Shown here: one piece after another, positions 1 to 5,801 of the stretch | How positions within the stretch are numbered: the stretch's first letter is position 1 | How the letters are laid out: every line of letters begins with the position of its first letter | Assembly: GCA_947456845.1 (NCBI GenBank) | Contig: CANGUJ010000179.1 | Span: forward strand, 1 to 7,507 | Reading direction: 5' to 3' | From: Burkholderiales bacterium | GTDB taxonomy: Bacteria > Pseudomonadota > Gammaproteobacteria > Burkholderiales > JAEUOS01 | DNA length: 7,507 bases | Notes under the pieces: generated by a model | What the model was told of the DNA's origin: nothing | Seen by the model: the letters and a program-made list of their open reading frames with translations, nothing else | The model's database searches: none | Position numbers and translations under genes: made by a program

Positions 1-360
1 CCGCACTTCGACCTGGAGGTAGCCGTAATCCTCGCGGATGGCGCTCGTGCGCGGCATGGCCCGCACGAGCGCGGACAGGCGCGCCCAGGCGGCCGCCGCA
101 TCGCCGGCAAACGCGATCGGCGCGATGTGATGTCCCGCATCCTGCTTCGGGTCGGCGGTCGAACTGACGCAATTGGGCTTCCATGAACAGGGCTTGAACC
201 TGCCCGCTGCAAAACCCGGCCCGTCGGGGCGCGTTCCTGAAAGCAGACCCATGTGTCCCCCCGCCGGCAACCCGATGGCCGTTGCCAGCATCATCCACAG
301 AATGACCCGGAACCGGCGCCCCCGGGCGCGCCGGCGATCCATTGGCGCCGTGCCGTTCAT
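1..360 (-). CDS. DUF1499 domain protein, N-terminal 120 residues (runs off left edge)
   Basis: Reading the minus strand from the ATG at 360-358 gives an open frame of 120 codons to the window edge. Residues 8-18 are arginine-rich. Residues 17-34 (FRVILWMMLATAIGLPAG) form a likely signal anchor or signal peptide. The DUF1499 signature follows: a G-LLSGTRPDG segment at about 38-46, then KPCSWKPNCVSS at 56-67 with its two cysteines, then H77-I79-P81 and a helical AAAWARLSALVRAMP stretch. These match the start of DUF1499 proteins, a small membrane-associated or exported family of unknown biochemical role. The start is uncertain. An in-frame ATG at 390-388 would overlap the gluQ start codon, and ATGs at 342 and near 294 are shorter options. 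The gene is divergent from gluQ. The missing C-terminus lies beyond position 1. Confidence 0.8.
   Translation of the reverse strand, partial: MNGTAPMDRRRARGRRFRVILWMMLATAIGLPAGGHMGLLSGTRPDGPGFAAGRFKPCSWKPNCVSSTADPKQDAGHHIAPIAFAGDAAAAWARLSALVRAMPRTSAIREDYGYLQVEVR
41..72. repeat. Perfect 11-bp inverted repeat inside the DUF1499 gene
   Basis: GCGCTCGTGCG (41-51) is the exact reverse complement of CGCACGAGCGC (62-72), with a 10-nt spacer. It lies inside coding sequence and there is no T-run beside it, so it does not look like a terminator. It could form a stable hairpin in the mRNA. A role is not shown. Confidence 0.5.
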
Positions 361-388
361 GCGCCGGACATTACACGATAATCCGCCC
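361..388. promoter_or_regulatory. 28-bp divergent gap between the DUF1499 gene and gluQ, with candidate -10 boxes
   Basis: This short gap is AT-richer than its surroundings. On the plus strand GATAAT (377-382) matches five of six TATAAT positions and sits 6 nt before the gluQ ATG. On the minus strand TGTAAT (375-370) matches five of six and sits 9 nt before the DUF1499 ATG. Neither has a clear TTGACA-like box at 16-18 bp. If used, both transcripts would have almost no leader. Inference only. Confidence 0.3.
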
Positions 389-1258
389 ATGCCGCACGCA
401 TACCTCGACGCCTGGGCCCGGCGCCATGCCGCGCGCATCGCCGCCTGGCGCGCGGGCGGGCGCGCCTACGTCGGCCGTTTTGCGCCCTCGCCGACCGGCC
501 CGTTGCATGCGGGATCCCTGGTGGCGGCGCTGGCCAGCTGGCTGGATGCACGCGCGCATGGCGGCCGCTGGCTCTTGCGCATTGAGGACGTCGACGGGCC
601 GCGCAGCGTGCCGGGCGCGGCCGATGCCATCATCCGGACGCTGCGATCGTTCGGCTTCGACTGGGACGGCGAGGTGGTCTTCCAGAGCGCGCGCGGCGCC
701 CTGTACCAGGCCGCGTTCGAACGGCTGCGCGCAGCTGGCCAGGTCTATCCGTGCGCCTGCACGCGGCGCGAGATCGCCGACTCGGTCGAAGGCTCGCGCG
801 GGCACCTGTCCGGCGGCGACCTGGTGTATCCGGGCACCTGCCGTGCCGGCCTCCCGGACGGGCGCGCGCCGCGGGCATGGCGGGTGCGGGTGCCGGACGC
901 GGAGTTCGCATTCATTGACGCCATGGCGGGACGCCGCGCCCAGAATCTGGCCCGCGAGGTGGGGGACTTCGTCCTCAAGCGGGCCGACGGGCCGTGGGCC
1001 TACCAGCTGGCCGTGGTGGTCGACGATGCGTACCAGGGCGTCACCCATGTGGTGCGGGGCGCTGACCTGCTGGAATCGACCGCGCGCCAGATATACCTGT
1101 TGCAGGCGCTCGGGCATGCCGTGCCCCGTTATGTCCATGTGCCGGTAGTGACCAATGCGCAAGGGGAGAAATTGTCCAAGCAGACCCGCGCGCTGGCCCT
1201 CGATCCGCAGGCGCGCGACGCCGAACTTGAGGCCGCCTGGCGCCACCTTTGCAGATGA
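389..1258 (+). CDS. gluQ: Glutamyl-Q tRNA(Asp) synthetase
   Basis: A 289-residue protein of the GluQ/YadB family, a truncated glutamyl-tRNA synthetase. The family activates glutamate and attaches it to queuosine at position 34 of tRNA-Asp in the cytoplasm. The class I signature RFAPSPTGPLHAGSL is at residues 30-44, where HAGS takes the place of HIGH. LLRIEDVDGPR follows at about 62-72. The zinc-site pattern is present: C122-A-C124 in YPCACTRREI, then Y147 and C151 in YPGTCR. The KMSKS-like EKLSKQ is at 260-265. The anticodon-binding domain of true GluRS is missing, as expected for GluQ. The frame is open upstream to 173, but that part resembles no GluQ and lies antisense to the DUF1499 gene. 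ATG 389 is the only ATG/GTG/TTG in frame shortly before the catalytic domain. It leaves a helical N-terminal extension of about 25 residues and has no clear Shine-Dalgarno. The common dksA neighbour is not visible here. Confidence 0.93.
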   Translation: MPHAYLDAWARRHAARIAAWRAGGRAYVGRFAPSPTGPLHAGSLVAALASWLDARAHGGRWLLRIEDVDGPRSVPGAADAIIRTLRSFGFDWDGEVVFQSARGALYQAAFERLRAAGQVYPCACTRREIADSVEGSRGHLSGGDLVYPGTCRAGLPDGRAPRAWRVRVPDAEFAFIDAMAGRRAQNLAREVGDFVLKRADGPWAYQLAVVVDDAYQGVTHVVRGADLLESTARQIYLLQALGHAVPRYVHVPVVTNAQGEKLSKQTRALALDPQARDAELEAAWRHLCR

Positions 1259-1279
1259 GCATGGCCCGCCCGATGCCGG

Positions 1280-1288
1280 TGCTACACT
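1280..1288 (+). promoter_or_regulatory. Candidate extended -10 promoter for the CoA-binding/metY unit
   Basis: TGCTACACT has the extended -10 form TGnTAnACT, placed just after the gluQ stop codon. No good -35 hexamer is seen at 16-18 bp upstream. Initiation near 1295 would give a leader of about 53 nt before the ATG at 1348, which argues against the longer in-frame starts at 1249-1273. Predicted from motif only. Confidence 0.4.
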
Positions 1289-1347
1289 CGATTGTGCGGA
1301 TTCGCTGCCTCGCCCTCCTGAACTCCCGACCCTTTGCGCCCTGCCCG

Positions 1348-1818
1348 ATGTCCGACATCCCCACCCTGCGTCGCATCCTCGCCGAGACCAAGATCATCGC
1401 CGTGGTGGGCCTTTCGGCCGACTGGTTCCGGCCCAGCTATTTCGCTGCCAAGTACATGCAGGAGCACGGCTACCGCGTCGTCCCGGTCAACCCGAAGTAT
1501 CCGGAGATCCTGGGCGAGAGAAGCTACGCGTCCTTAAAGGACATCCCGTTCAAGGTGGATATGGTTGACTGCTTCCGCAAGTCGGCCGACATCCTGCCGA
1601 TCGCCCGCGACGCCGTCGCCATCGGCGCGAAGGTGCTGTGGCAGCAACTCGGCGTGGCCAACCTGGAAGCCGATGCCCTGGCACGGGCCGCCGGCCTGGA
1701 CTCGGTGACGGACCGCTGCGTGAAGATCGAGCACGCGCGCCTGTTCGGCGGCCTGGGCTGGGTGGGCGTGAACACCCGTGTAATCTCGGCCAAACGTCCG
1801 CGCCACCTGGCGAACTAG
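1348..1818 (+). CDS. CoA-binding domain protein (YccU-like)
   Basis: A 156-residue cytoplasmic protein made of one Rossmann-like CoA_binding domain, the fold of the succinyl-CoA synthetase alpha N-terminus. The nucleotide-binding strand-loop IAVVGLSADWFRPSY is at residues 17-31. GYRVVPVNPKYPEILGERSY at 41-60 is the second strand and following loop. KVLWQQLGVAN at 95-105 and DRCVKIEHARL at 122-132 are the conserved C-terminal blocks of this small family, known from E. coli YccU. The family binds CoA-type ligands, but no reaction is established. The frame stays open back to 1249. I choose ATG 1348 because family members begin shortly before the first strand and a promoter-like box lies at 1280-1288. 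No strong ribosome-binding site is visible. The stop is only 18 nt before the metY start, so co-transcription is likely. A link to sulfur metabolism is inferred from that neighbour. Confidence 0.82.
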   Translation: MSDIPTLRRILAETKIIAVVGLSADWFRPSYFAAKYMQEHGYRVVPVNPKYPEILGERSYASLKDIPFKVDMVDCFRKSADILPIARDAVAIGAKVLWQQLGVANLEADALARAAGLDSVTDRCVKIEHARLFGGLGWVGVNTRVISAKRPRHLAN

Positions 1819-1836
1819 ACAGCCCGCGAAACCGAC

Positions 1837-3123
1837 ATGGCCGACCACGACTACGCCTTCGAGACCCTTGCGCTGCACGCCGGGCAGATTCCCGATGCCG
1901 TCACCGGCGCGCGCGCGGTGCCGCTGTACCAGACCACCTCCTTCGTGTTCGATTCCGCCGAGCACGCGGCCAGCCTGTTCAACCTGCAGACCTTCGGCAA
2001 CGTCTACACCCGCCTGTCGAACCCGACCACCGCCGTCTTCGAGGAGCGCGTCGCCGCGCTAGAGGGCGGCCGCGCGGCAGTGGCCACCGCCAGCGGCATG
2101 GCCGCGCAGATGACGGCCATCCTCGCCATCATGAAGCAGGGCGACGAGATCGTCTCTTCCTCGACTCTCTACGGCGGCACCGTGGGCCAGTTCGCGGTGG
2201 GGTTCGAGCGCCTGGGCATCCATACGCGTTTCGTCGACGCCGAAGACCCGGATAACTTCCGGCACGCCATCACGAGGAACACGAGGGCGCTGTATGCCGA
2301 GACGCTCGGCAACCCGCTCATCAACGTGCTCGACATCGCGGCGGTCGCGAAGGTGGCGCACGACCACGGGCTGCCGCTCATCATCGACAACACCATGGCC
2401 TCGCCCTACCTGTGCCGGCCGTTCGAGCACGGCGCCGACGTGGTGGTGCACTCGGCCACCAAGTACATCGGCGGCCACGGCACCAGCATGGGCGGCGTGG
2501 TGGTCGAGTCGGGGAAGTTCGACTGGGGCAACGGCAATTTCCCCGAGATGACCGAGCCCTCGCGCGGCTACCACGGCGTGCGCTTCTACGAGACGTTCGG
2601 CGATTTCGGCTACACCATGAAAGCGCGCATGGAGGTGGTGCGCACCTTCGGGCCGGCGATCTCGCCCTTCAATGCATGGATGCTGCTGCAGGGCCTCGAG
2701 ACCCTGCACGTGCGCATGGACCGGCATGTGGCCAACGCGCAGCGCGTCGCCGAGTGCCTCGAGTCGCACCCGGCGGTCGCCTGGGTGAGCTATCCGGGGC
2801 TCGCGTCGAGCCGCTACCATGCGCTCGCGCGCCGCTACCTGCCCAAGGGGCCATCGGCCATCATGGCTTTCGGCGTCAAGGGCGGGTTGAGGGCCGGCGA
2901 GAAATTCATCGAGGCGGCGCAGTTCATGAGCCACCTGGCCAACATCGGCGACGCCAAGACGCTGATCATCCATCCCGCCTCCACCACGCACCGGCAACTC
3001 AGCGAGGAAGAACAGGCCAAGGCGGGTGTGACGGCGGACATGATCCGCCTGTCGGTGGGCATCGAGAACATCGACGACATCCTGTGGGATCTCGACCAGG
3101 CGCTGGCGGCCTCCCAAGCCTAG
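1837..3123 (+). CDS. metY: O-acetylhomoserine sulfhydrylase (O-acetylhomoserine aminocarboxypropyltransferase)
   Basis: A 428-residue cytoplasmic PLP enzyme of the Cys/Met metabolism family. It converts O-acetyl-L-homoserine and sulfide (or methanethiol) to homocysteine (or methionine) and acetate. FETLALHAGQIPD at residues 8-20 and VPLYQTTSFVF at 28-38 are typical of the N-terminus. Y57-T-R59 would contact the PLP phosphate of the partner subunit. ASGMAA at 85-90 holds the phosphate-binding Gly-Met. D184 in IIDNTMASPYL binds the pyridine nitrogen. K209 in HSATKYIGGHG is the Schiff-base lysine. HPASTTHRQLSEEE at 379-392 and IRLSVGIENIDD at 403-414 are the C-terminal blocks. Length and the long FDWGNGNFPEMTEPSRGYHG insert after the lysine favour MetY over MetB, MetC or MetZ. 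Substrate choice is by family resemblance. The leader is only 18 nt after the preceding gene, which leaves no room for a SAM riboswitch. The next gene starts immediately after the TAG. Confidence 0.93.
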   Translation: MADHDYAFETLALHAGQIPDAVTGARAVPLYQTTSFVFDSAEHAASLFNLQTFGNVYTRLSNPTTAVFEERVAALEGGRAAVATASGMAAQMTAILAIMKQGDEIVSSSTLYGGTVGQFAVGFERLGIHTRFVDAEDPDNFRHAITRNTRALYAETLGNPLINVLDIAAVAKVAHDHGLPLIIDNTMASPYLCRPFEHGADVVVHSATKYIGGHGTSMGGVVVESGKFDWGNGNFPEMTEPSRGYHGVRFYETFGDFGYTMKARMEVVRTFGPAISPFNAWMLLQGLETLHVRMDRHVANAQRVAECLESHPAVAWVSYPGLASSRYHALARRYLPKGPSAIMAFGVKGGLRAGEKFIEAAQFMSHLANIGDAKTLIIHPASTTHRQLSEEEQAKAGVTADMIRLSVGIENIDDILWDLDQALAASQA

Positions 3124-3651
3124 ATGCGCCTTGCGCCCGACGAGAAACCGGTCGCCGAAGCGCCTTTCGGCCTGGGGCCGTTCGGCGGCCTCGCCATCCT
3201 GACCACGCGCCGCCTCGTGCTTGAAGCCGGCCAGACCGAGGAGAGCATTCCCTTGCGGGCGCTGACCTCGGTCAGGGCCGGGTTCACGCGCAACCCCGCA
3301 GGGGCGTTCTGGGGCGCGCTGCTGCTGGTGGCGGCGCTCGCGTTCGCGGCGGCCTACAAACCGCTTGAGACGGCGGTCAACACGCTCGGCATGGCGATCG
3401 AGAAACGCATGATCGACAAGCCGCTCGAGGGTGAAGCCTACGGCCGCTACGTCTACGTGAGCAATGGCGTGATCTGGATCGTGATGCTGCCCTTGATCGG
3501 ATGGGGCGGCTTCAGGCTGGCCTCCGGCCTGATCGGCGAAACCGAACTGGTGATCGGTACGGCCAGCGGCGAACTGCGGCGCAGCATGCCCGGACGCCGC
3601 GAGGAACTGCTGGAATTCGGCGCCGAAGTCGGGATGCAAGCCGGCCGCTAG
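3124..3651 (+). CDS. Uncharacterised two-helix membrane protein with PH-like flanking halves
   Basis: A 175-residue protein that I do not recognise as a named gene. Residues 20-52 (GGLAILTTRRLVLEAG, then a SIPLRALTSVRAGF segment) look like the first strands of a bacterial PH-like domain, which often reads 'LT-RR-L-L...IPL..I.SV'. A hydrophobic segment follows at about 60-78 (GAFWGALLLVAALAFAAAY), then an amphipathic linker, then a second membrane segment at about 114-136 (GVIWIVMLPLIGWGGF and on). The tail at 139-170 (ETELVIGTASGELRR and on) resembles the last strand and closing helix of such a domain. The protein could therefore be a PH-like fold split by a helical hairpin in the inner membrane. 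This is inference. The ATG directly abuts the metY TAG with no Shine-Dalgarno, which suggests translational coupling. Function is unknown, and a role with MetY is suggested only by position. Confidence 0.75.
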   Translation: MRLAPDEKPVAEAPFGLGPFGGLAILTTRRLVLEAGQTEESIPLRALTSVRAGFTRNPAGAFWGALLLVAALAFAAAYKPLETAVNTLGMAIEKRMIDKPLEGEAYGRYVYVSNGVIWIVMLPLIGWGGFRLASGLIGETELVIGTASGELRRSMPGRREELLEFGAEVGMQAGR

Positions 3652-3689
3652 CCCGGCCCGCGGCGCCGCGATGCGCGGTGGCGGCCGGG
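3652..3689. terminator. GC-rich hairpin between the convergent membrane-protein gene and rhlE
   Basis: CCCGGCC (3652-3658) pairs with GGCCGGG (3683-3689), and CCGCG (3666-3670) pairs with CGCGG (3674-3678) inside it. A 12-bp palindrome CGCGGCGCCGCG (3659-3670) offers alternative folding. It lies exactly in the 42-bp gap between two convergent genes. No T-run follows directly on either strand. The nearest plus-strand run (3701-3705) is 11 nt away inside rhlE. It may slow or end transcription, but is not a canonical intrinsic terminator. Confidence 0.35.
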
Positions 3690-3693
3690 TTCG

Positions 3694-5091
3694 TCAGGTC
3701 TTTTTCGCCAGGCCGCCGAGCAAGGCGCCGACGCCGGCCTTTTTCGTCCCTGTGGCTGCCGGGGGCGGGTTCCCATCGGTCTTGGGTGGGCCCGCGGCTG
3801 CGGGCGCACTGCCTTCCTCATAGGGCTTGAGGAACCAGGGGTCGATCTTCTCGATCTTGGTGTTGCGCGTGTGCCGCGAGGTGCTTTCGCGGTCGAAGCG
3901 GCCGCGGCTGCGCTCGTGCCGGCCGGCATGGAAGCTGGGCTCGTCGGCAACCGGTTCGAAACCGCGCGCCGCCACCCGCTCAATCTTCACCTTGATCAAT
4001 TTCTCGATGTCGAGCAGGTATTTTTCCTCTTCCGGGCTGTAGAACGAAATCGCGTCGCCCTCCGCACCGGCGCGGCCGGTGCGGCCGATGCGGTGCACGT
4101 AGTCTTCCGGAGCATGCGGCAGTTCGTAATTGATCACGCAGGGCATCTCCTGGATGTCCAGCCCGCGCGCGGCCACGTCGGTGGCGATCAGCAGTTCGAT
4201 TTCGCCGCTCTTGAACTTGTCCAGCGCGGCGATGCGTTCGCTCTGCGACTTGTCGCCGTGGATGGCATCGGCCTTGAGGCCCTGCTGCTCGAGATGGCGC
4301 GCCAGGCGCGCGGTGCCCAGCTTGGTGTTCGAGAAGACGATGGCCTGCTTGATGCCCTTGTCGCGCACGAGGTGCTGCAGCAGGGCGCGCTTTTCATCGG
4401 ATGCGACCGGGTAGGCCACCTGGCGCACTTTGTCGGCAGTGGCGTTGCGTCGCGCCACCTCGATCAGTTTCGGGTTGCGCAGGATGCCGCCGGCCAGGCG
4501 CTTGATCTCCTCGGAGAACGTGGCGGAGAACAGGAGGTTCTGCCGCTTGGCCGGGAGCAGCGCGATGATGCGCTTGATGTCGGGCATGAAGCCCATGTCG
4601 AGCATGCGGTCGGCTTCGTCGAGCACCAGGATCTGCACCTGGCCCAGGTTCACGCTCTTGTGCTCGATGTGGTCGAGGAGGCGCCCCGGCGTGGCGATCA
4701 GCACTTCGACGCCGGCGCGAACGATCTTCAATTGCGGCGCGATGTCCACCCCGCCGAACACGCAGGTGGAGCGGATCTGCATGTACTTGCCGTAGGTCGC
4801 CACCGATTCGGCCACCTGCAGCGCCAGTTCGCGGGTGGGCAGAAGGATGAGCGCGCGTACCGGATGCCGCGCCGGGGAGGGCGAGGCGTTCTGCACGGGC
4901 GCGAGCATTTGCAGAATGGGCAGGGTGAAGCCGGCGGTCTTGCCGGTGCCGGTCTGCGCCGCGCCCATCACGTCGCCGCCCTGGAGCACGACCGGAATGG
5001 CTTGCGCCTGGATCGGCGTGGGTTCTGTGTAGCCTTCTTCGGCGATCGCCTTGAGGATTAGCGGATCCAGACCGAACGAGTCAAATGACAT
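3694..5091 (-). CDS. rhlE: DEAD-box ATP-dependent RNA helicase RhlE
   Basis: A 465-residue RNA helicase that uses ATP to unwind short RNA duplexes. RhlE proteins act in ribosome assembly and RNA turnover. The helicase motifs appear in order: Q motif (F6 and TPIQAQAIP, 25-33), motif I AQTGTGKT (45-52), Ia PTRELALQV (85-93), Ib TPGRLLDH (134-141), II DEAD (158-161), III SAT (189-191), IV IVFSNTK (251-257), V ATDVAARGLDI (303-313) and VI HRIGRTGR (333-340). None of the catalytic residues is missing. The tail from about 375 is basic and low-complexity (HERSRGRF at 392-399). It carries a DPWFLKPYE motif (417-425) and ends in GVGALLGGLAKK, resembling the tails of betaproteobacterial RhlE. The start at 5091 is supported by the N-terminal SFDSFGL of the Q-motif region, though no clear Shine-Dalgarno precedes it. 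The gene is convergent with the metY cluster. Confidence 0.92.
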   Translation of the reverse strand: MSFDSFGLDPLILKAIAEEGYTEPTPIQAQAIPVVLQGGDVMGAAQTGTGKTAGFTLPILQMLAPVQNASPSPARHPVRALILLPTRELALQVAESVATYGKYMQIRSTCVFGGVDIAPQLKIVRAGVEVLIATPGRLLDHIEHKSVNLGQVQILVLDEADRMLDMGFMPDIKRIIALLPAKRQNLLFSATFSEEIKRLAGGILRNPKLIEVARRNATADKVRQVAYPVASDEKRALLQHLVRDKGIKQAIVFSNTKLGTARLARHLEQQGLKADAIHGDKSQSERIAALDKFKSGEIELLIATDVAARGLDIQEMPCVINYELPHAPEDYVHRIGRTGRAGAEGDAISFYSPEEEKYLLDIEKLIKVKIERVAARGFEPVADEPSFHAGRHERSRGRFDRESTSRHTRNTKIEKIDPWFLKPYEEGSAPAAAGPPKTDGNPPPAATGTKKAGVGALLGGLAKKT

Positions 5092-5194
5092 GAATGAGCG
5101 AGTGGGTGAAGGAGGCCGGCATGGGTAGCCCTGCGGGAGCCTCGTTCATCCCGCATGTGGCGGGTGGCGGCTCGTGGTGGCGCGGCAAACGTTC

Positions 5195-5203
5195 ATTGTA
5201 TCA
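5195..5203 (-). promoter_or_regulatory. Candidate extended -10 promoter of rhlE
   Basis: Read on the minus strand this is TGATACAAT, an extended -10 with five of six matches to TATAAT. It lies in the gap after the stop codon of the upstream minus-strand gene. Initiation near 5188 would give rhlE a leader of about 97 nt. No good -35 hexamer is seen, which fits the extended -10 type. The 14-bp palindrome at 5215-5228 covers the place of the -35 box. Confidence 0.5.
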
Positions 5204-5214
5204 GCCGAGCGGGT

Positions 5215-5228
5215 AGGCAGGCCTGCCT
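5215..5228. promoter_or_regulatory. Perfect 14-bp palindrome at the -35 position of the rhlE promoter
   Basis: AGGCAGGCCTGCCT is its own reverse complement. It lies between the stop codon at 5241 and the candidate rhlE -10 at 5200-5195, over the -35 position. It could be an operator. It has no loop or T-run, so it is a poor terminator for the upstream gene. In GC-rich DNA a palindrome of this length is not rare, so confidence is low. Confidence 0.3.
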
Positions 5229-5240
5229 GCCATGTTCCGC

Positions 5241-5612
5241 CTATTTGGCGCGCGAATCGAGAATCCTGCCCAGGGCGGCGCGTGCTTCGGCATCGGCCTT
5301 GCGCGCCATGTCCATTTCGGCCGCGGCGGCGGCGCTTTCCCGGCGCGCGGCCTCCAGTTCGACCCTGGCCTCCGTGAAGGCAGCCTCGGCTTTCTTGCGG
5401 CGCTCCGCTGCCGCGTTCGCGCGCTGTCCGGCGGCGGCCAGCGCGCTTGCGGCAACATCGGCAGCGCGGCGCGCCCCTTCGAGTGGCGTGGCGGCTTCGC
5501 TGCGTTCGCGGATCGGTGCCTGCGCCGGCAGGTCTGGCGCACCGACGCACGCCAGCGTTACCGCCAGCGTTTCGCACGTTTTTTTTGCATAACGGCTCGC
5601 ACGCACGGACAT
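5241..5612 (-). CDS. Small exported alanine-rich coiled-coil protein (possible lipoprotein)
   Basis: From the ATG at 5612-5610 this is a 123-residue protein. Residues 4-11 are basic (RASRYAKK). Residues 15-25 are hydrophobic (TLAVTLACVGA), and C22 follows T-L-A, a weak lipobox. PAQA at 29-32 is an alternative signal peptidase I site, though it is followed by proline. Residues 38-115 are an Ala/Glu/Arg heptad-like helix (for example AERRKKAEAAFTEARVELEA at 69-88), so a periplasmic coiled coil is likely. The layout resembles small DUF4398-type or Lpp-like envelope proteins, but I cannot assign a family. The frame is open up to 5807, and upstream ATGs at 5633, 5642 and 5660 are possible. I chose 5612 because it places the signal sequence at the N-terminus, but no convincing Shine-Dalgarno supports any of these starts. 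The gene is divergent from glnA, with NtrC-like sites just upstream. A competing plus-strand frame (5155-5592) looks like its antisense shadow. Confidence 0.62.
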   Translation of the reverse strand: MSVRASRYAKKTCETLAVTLACVGAPDLPAQAPIRERSEAATPLEGARRAADVAASALAAAGQRANAAAERRKKAEAAFTEARVELEAARRESAAAAAEMDMARKADAEARAALGRILDSRAK

Positions 5613-5634
5613 AGGGCCGCACCGGCGCTCCATA

Positions 5635-5651
5635 TTCCCCATCAGGGTGCA
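5635..5651. promoter_or_regulatory. NtrC-like binding site, distal to glnA
   Basis: TTCCCCA-TCA-GGGTGCA compared with the NtrC dyad TGCACCA-N3-TGGTGCA matches 11 of 14 arm positions. Its centre is near -185 of the predicted glnA start and 30 bp from the second dyad, about three helical turns. Such spacing suits cooperative binding of phosphorylated NtrC dimers. It is the weaker of the two sites. Confidence 0.55.
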
Positions 5652-5664
5652 TCTATTCATCCGA

Positions 5665-5681
5665 TGATCCAAAATGGTGCA
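5665..5681. promoter_or_regulatory. NtrC-like binding site, proximal to glnA
   Basis: TGATCCA-AAA-TGGTGCA matches the NtrC dyad consensus at 12 of 14 arm positions, with one perfect half-site TGGTGCA. Its centre is near -155 of the predicted sigma54 start of glnA, a normal enhancer distance. It also lies 53-69 nt upstream of the divergent coiled-coil gene, where it could act on that gene's promoter. Confidence 0.7.
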
Positions 5682-5704
5682 TTGCGGCCCCGGCCGGGCC
5701 GCAA
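5682..5704. repeat. 9-bp-arm inverted repeat abutting the NtrC site
   Basis: TTGCGGCCC (5682-5690) and GGGCCGCAA (5696-5704) are exact reverse complements around a 5-nt CGGCC loop. The element starts at the base after the NtrC dyad. On the plus strand it is followed by AAAG and on the minus strand by ATGC, so there is no U-tract and a terminator is unlikely. It may be a further protein-binding palindrome or chance in GC-rich DNA. Confidence 0.4.
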
Positions 5705-5801
5705 AGTGGTTGTGGCACAATGCGCGGCCGATCCGCACGATCTTTTGTCGTTGGCGTGTCTGCCAAGCCGAAACGAAGGTGCTGATGATACATGCGCCGC
5801 G

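Noticed and set aside
173..388. Upstream 72-codon extension of the gluQ frame
   Set aside because: It lies antisense to the DUF1499 gene, is proline/arginine-rich without similarity to GluQ, and is merely an open frame in GC-rich DNA.
1819..1836. SAM riboswitch upstream of metY
   Set aside because: The gap is only 18 nt, too short for any known SAM riboswitch, and no such fold is seen in the leader before 1348.
2059..3639. Minus-strand frame of 526 codons
   Set aside because: It lies opposite metY and the membrane-protein gene, both strongly supported by motifs. Its composition (rich in R, H, G, A, V) is that of an antisense shadow.
3871..5061. Plus-strand frame of 396 codons
   Set aside because: It is the antisense of rhlE, whose helicase motifs are complete.
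5155..5592. Plus-strand frame of 145 codons over the coiled-coil gene
   Set aside because: Its Ala/Ser/Arg-rich sequence is what the reverse strand of an Ala/Glu/Arg coiled coil would give. The minus strand has the signal-like N-terminus and heptad pattern.
5716..5721. CACAAT as a sigma70 -10 for glnA
   Set aside because: No -35 hexamer is present at the right distance and the match is weak. It overlaps the GTGGCACAA repeat noted separately.
5772..5790. IHF-like site between enhancer and sigma54 promoter
   Set aside because: The best alignment to the IHF consensus has about three mismatches at conserved positions.
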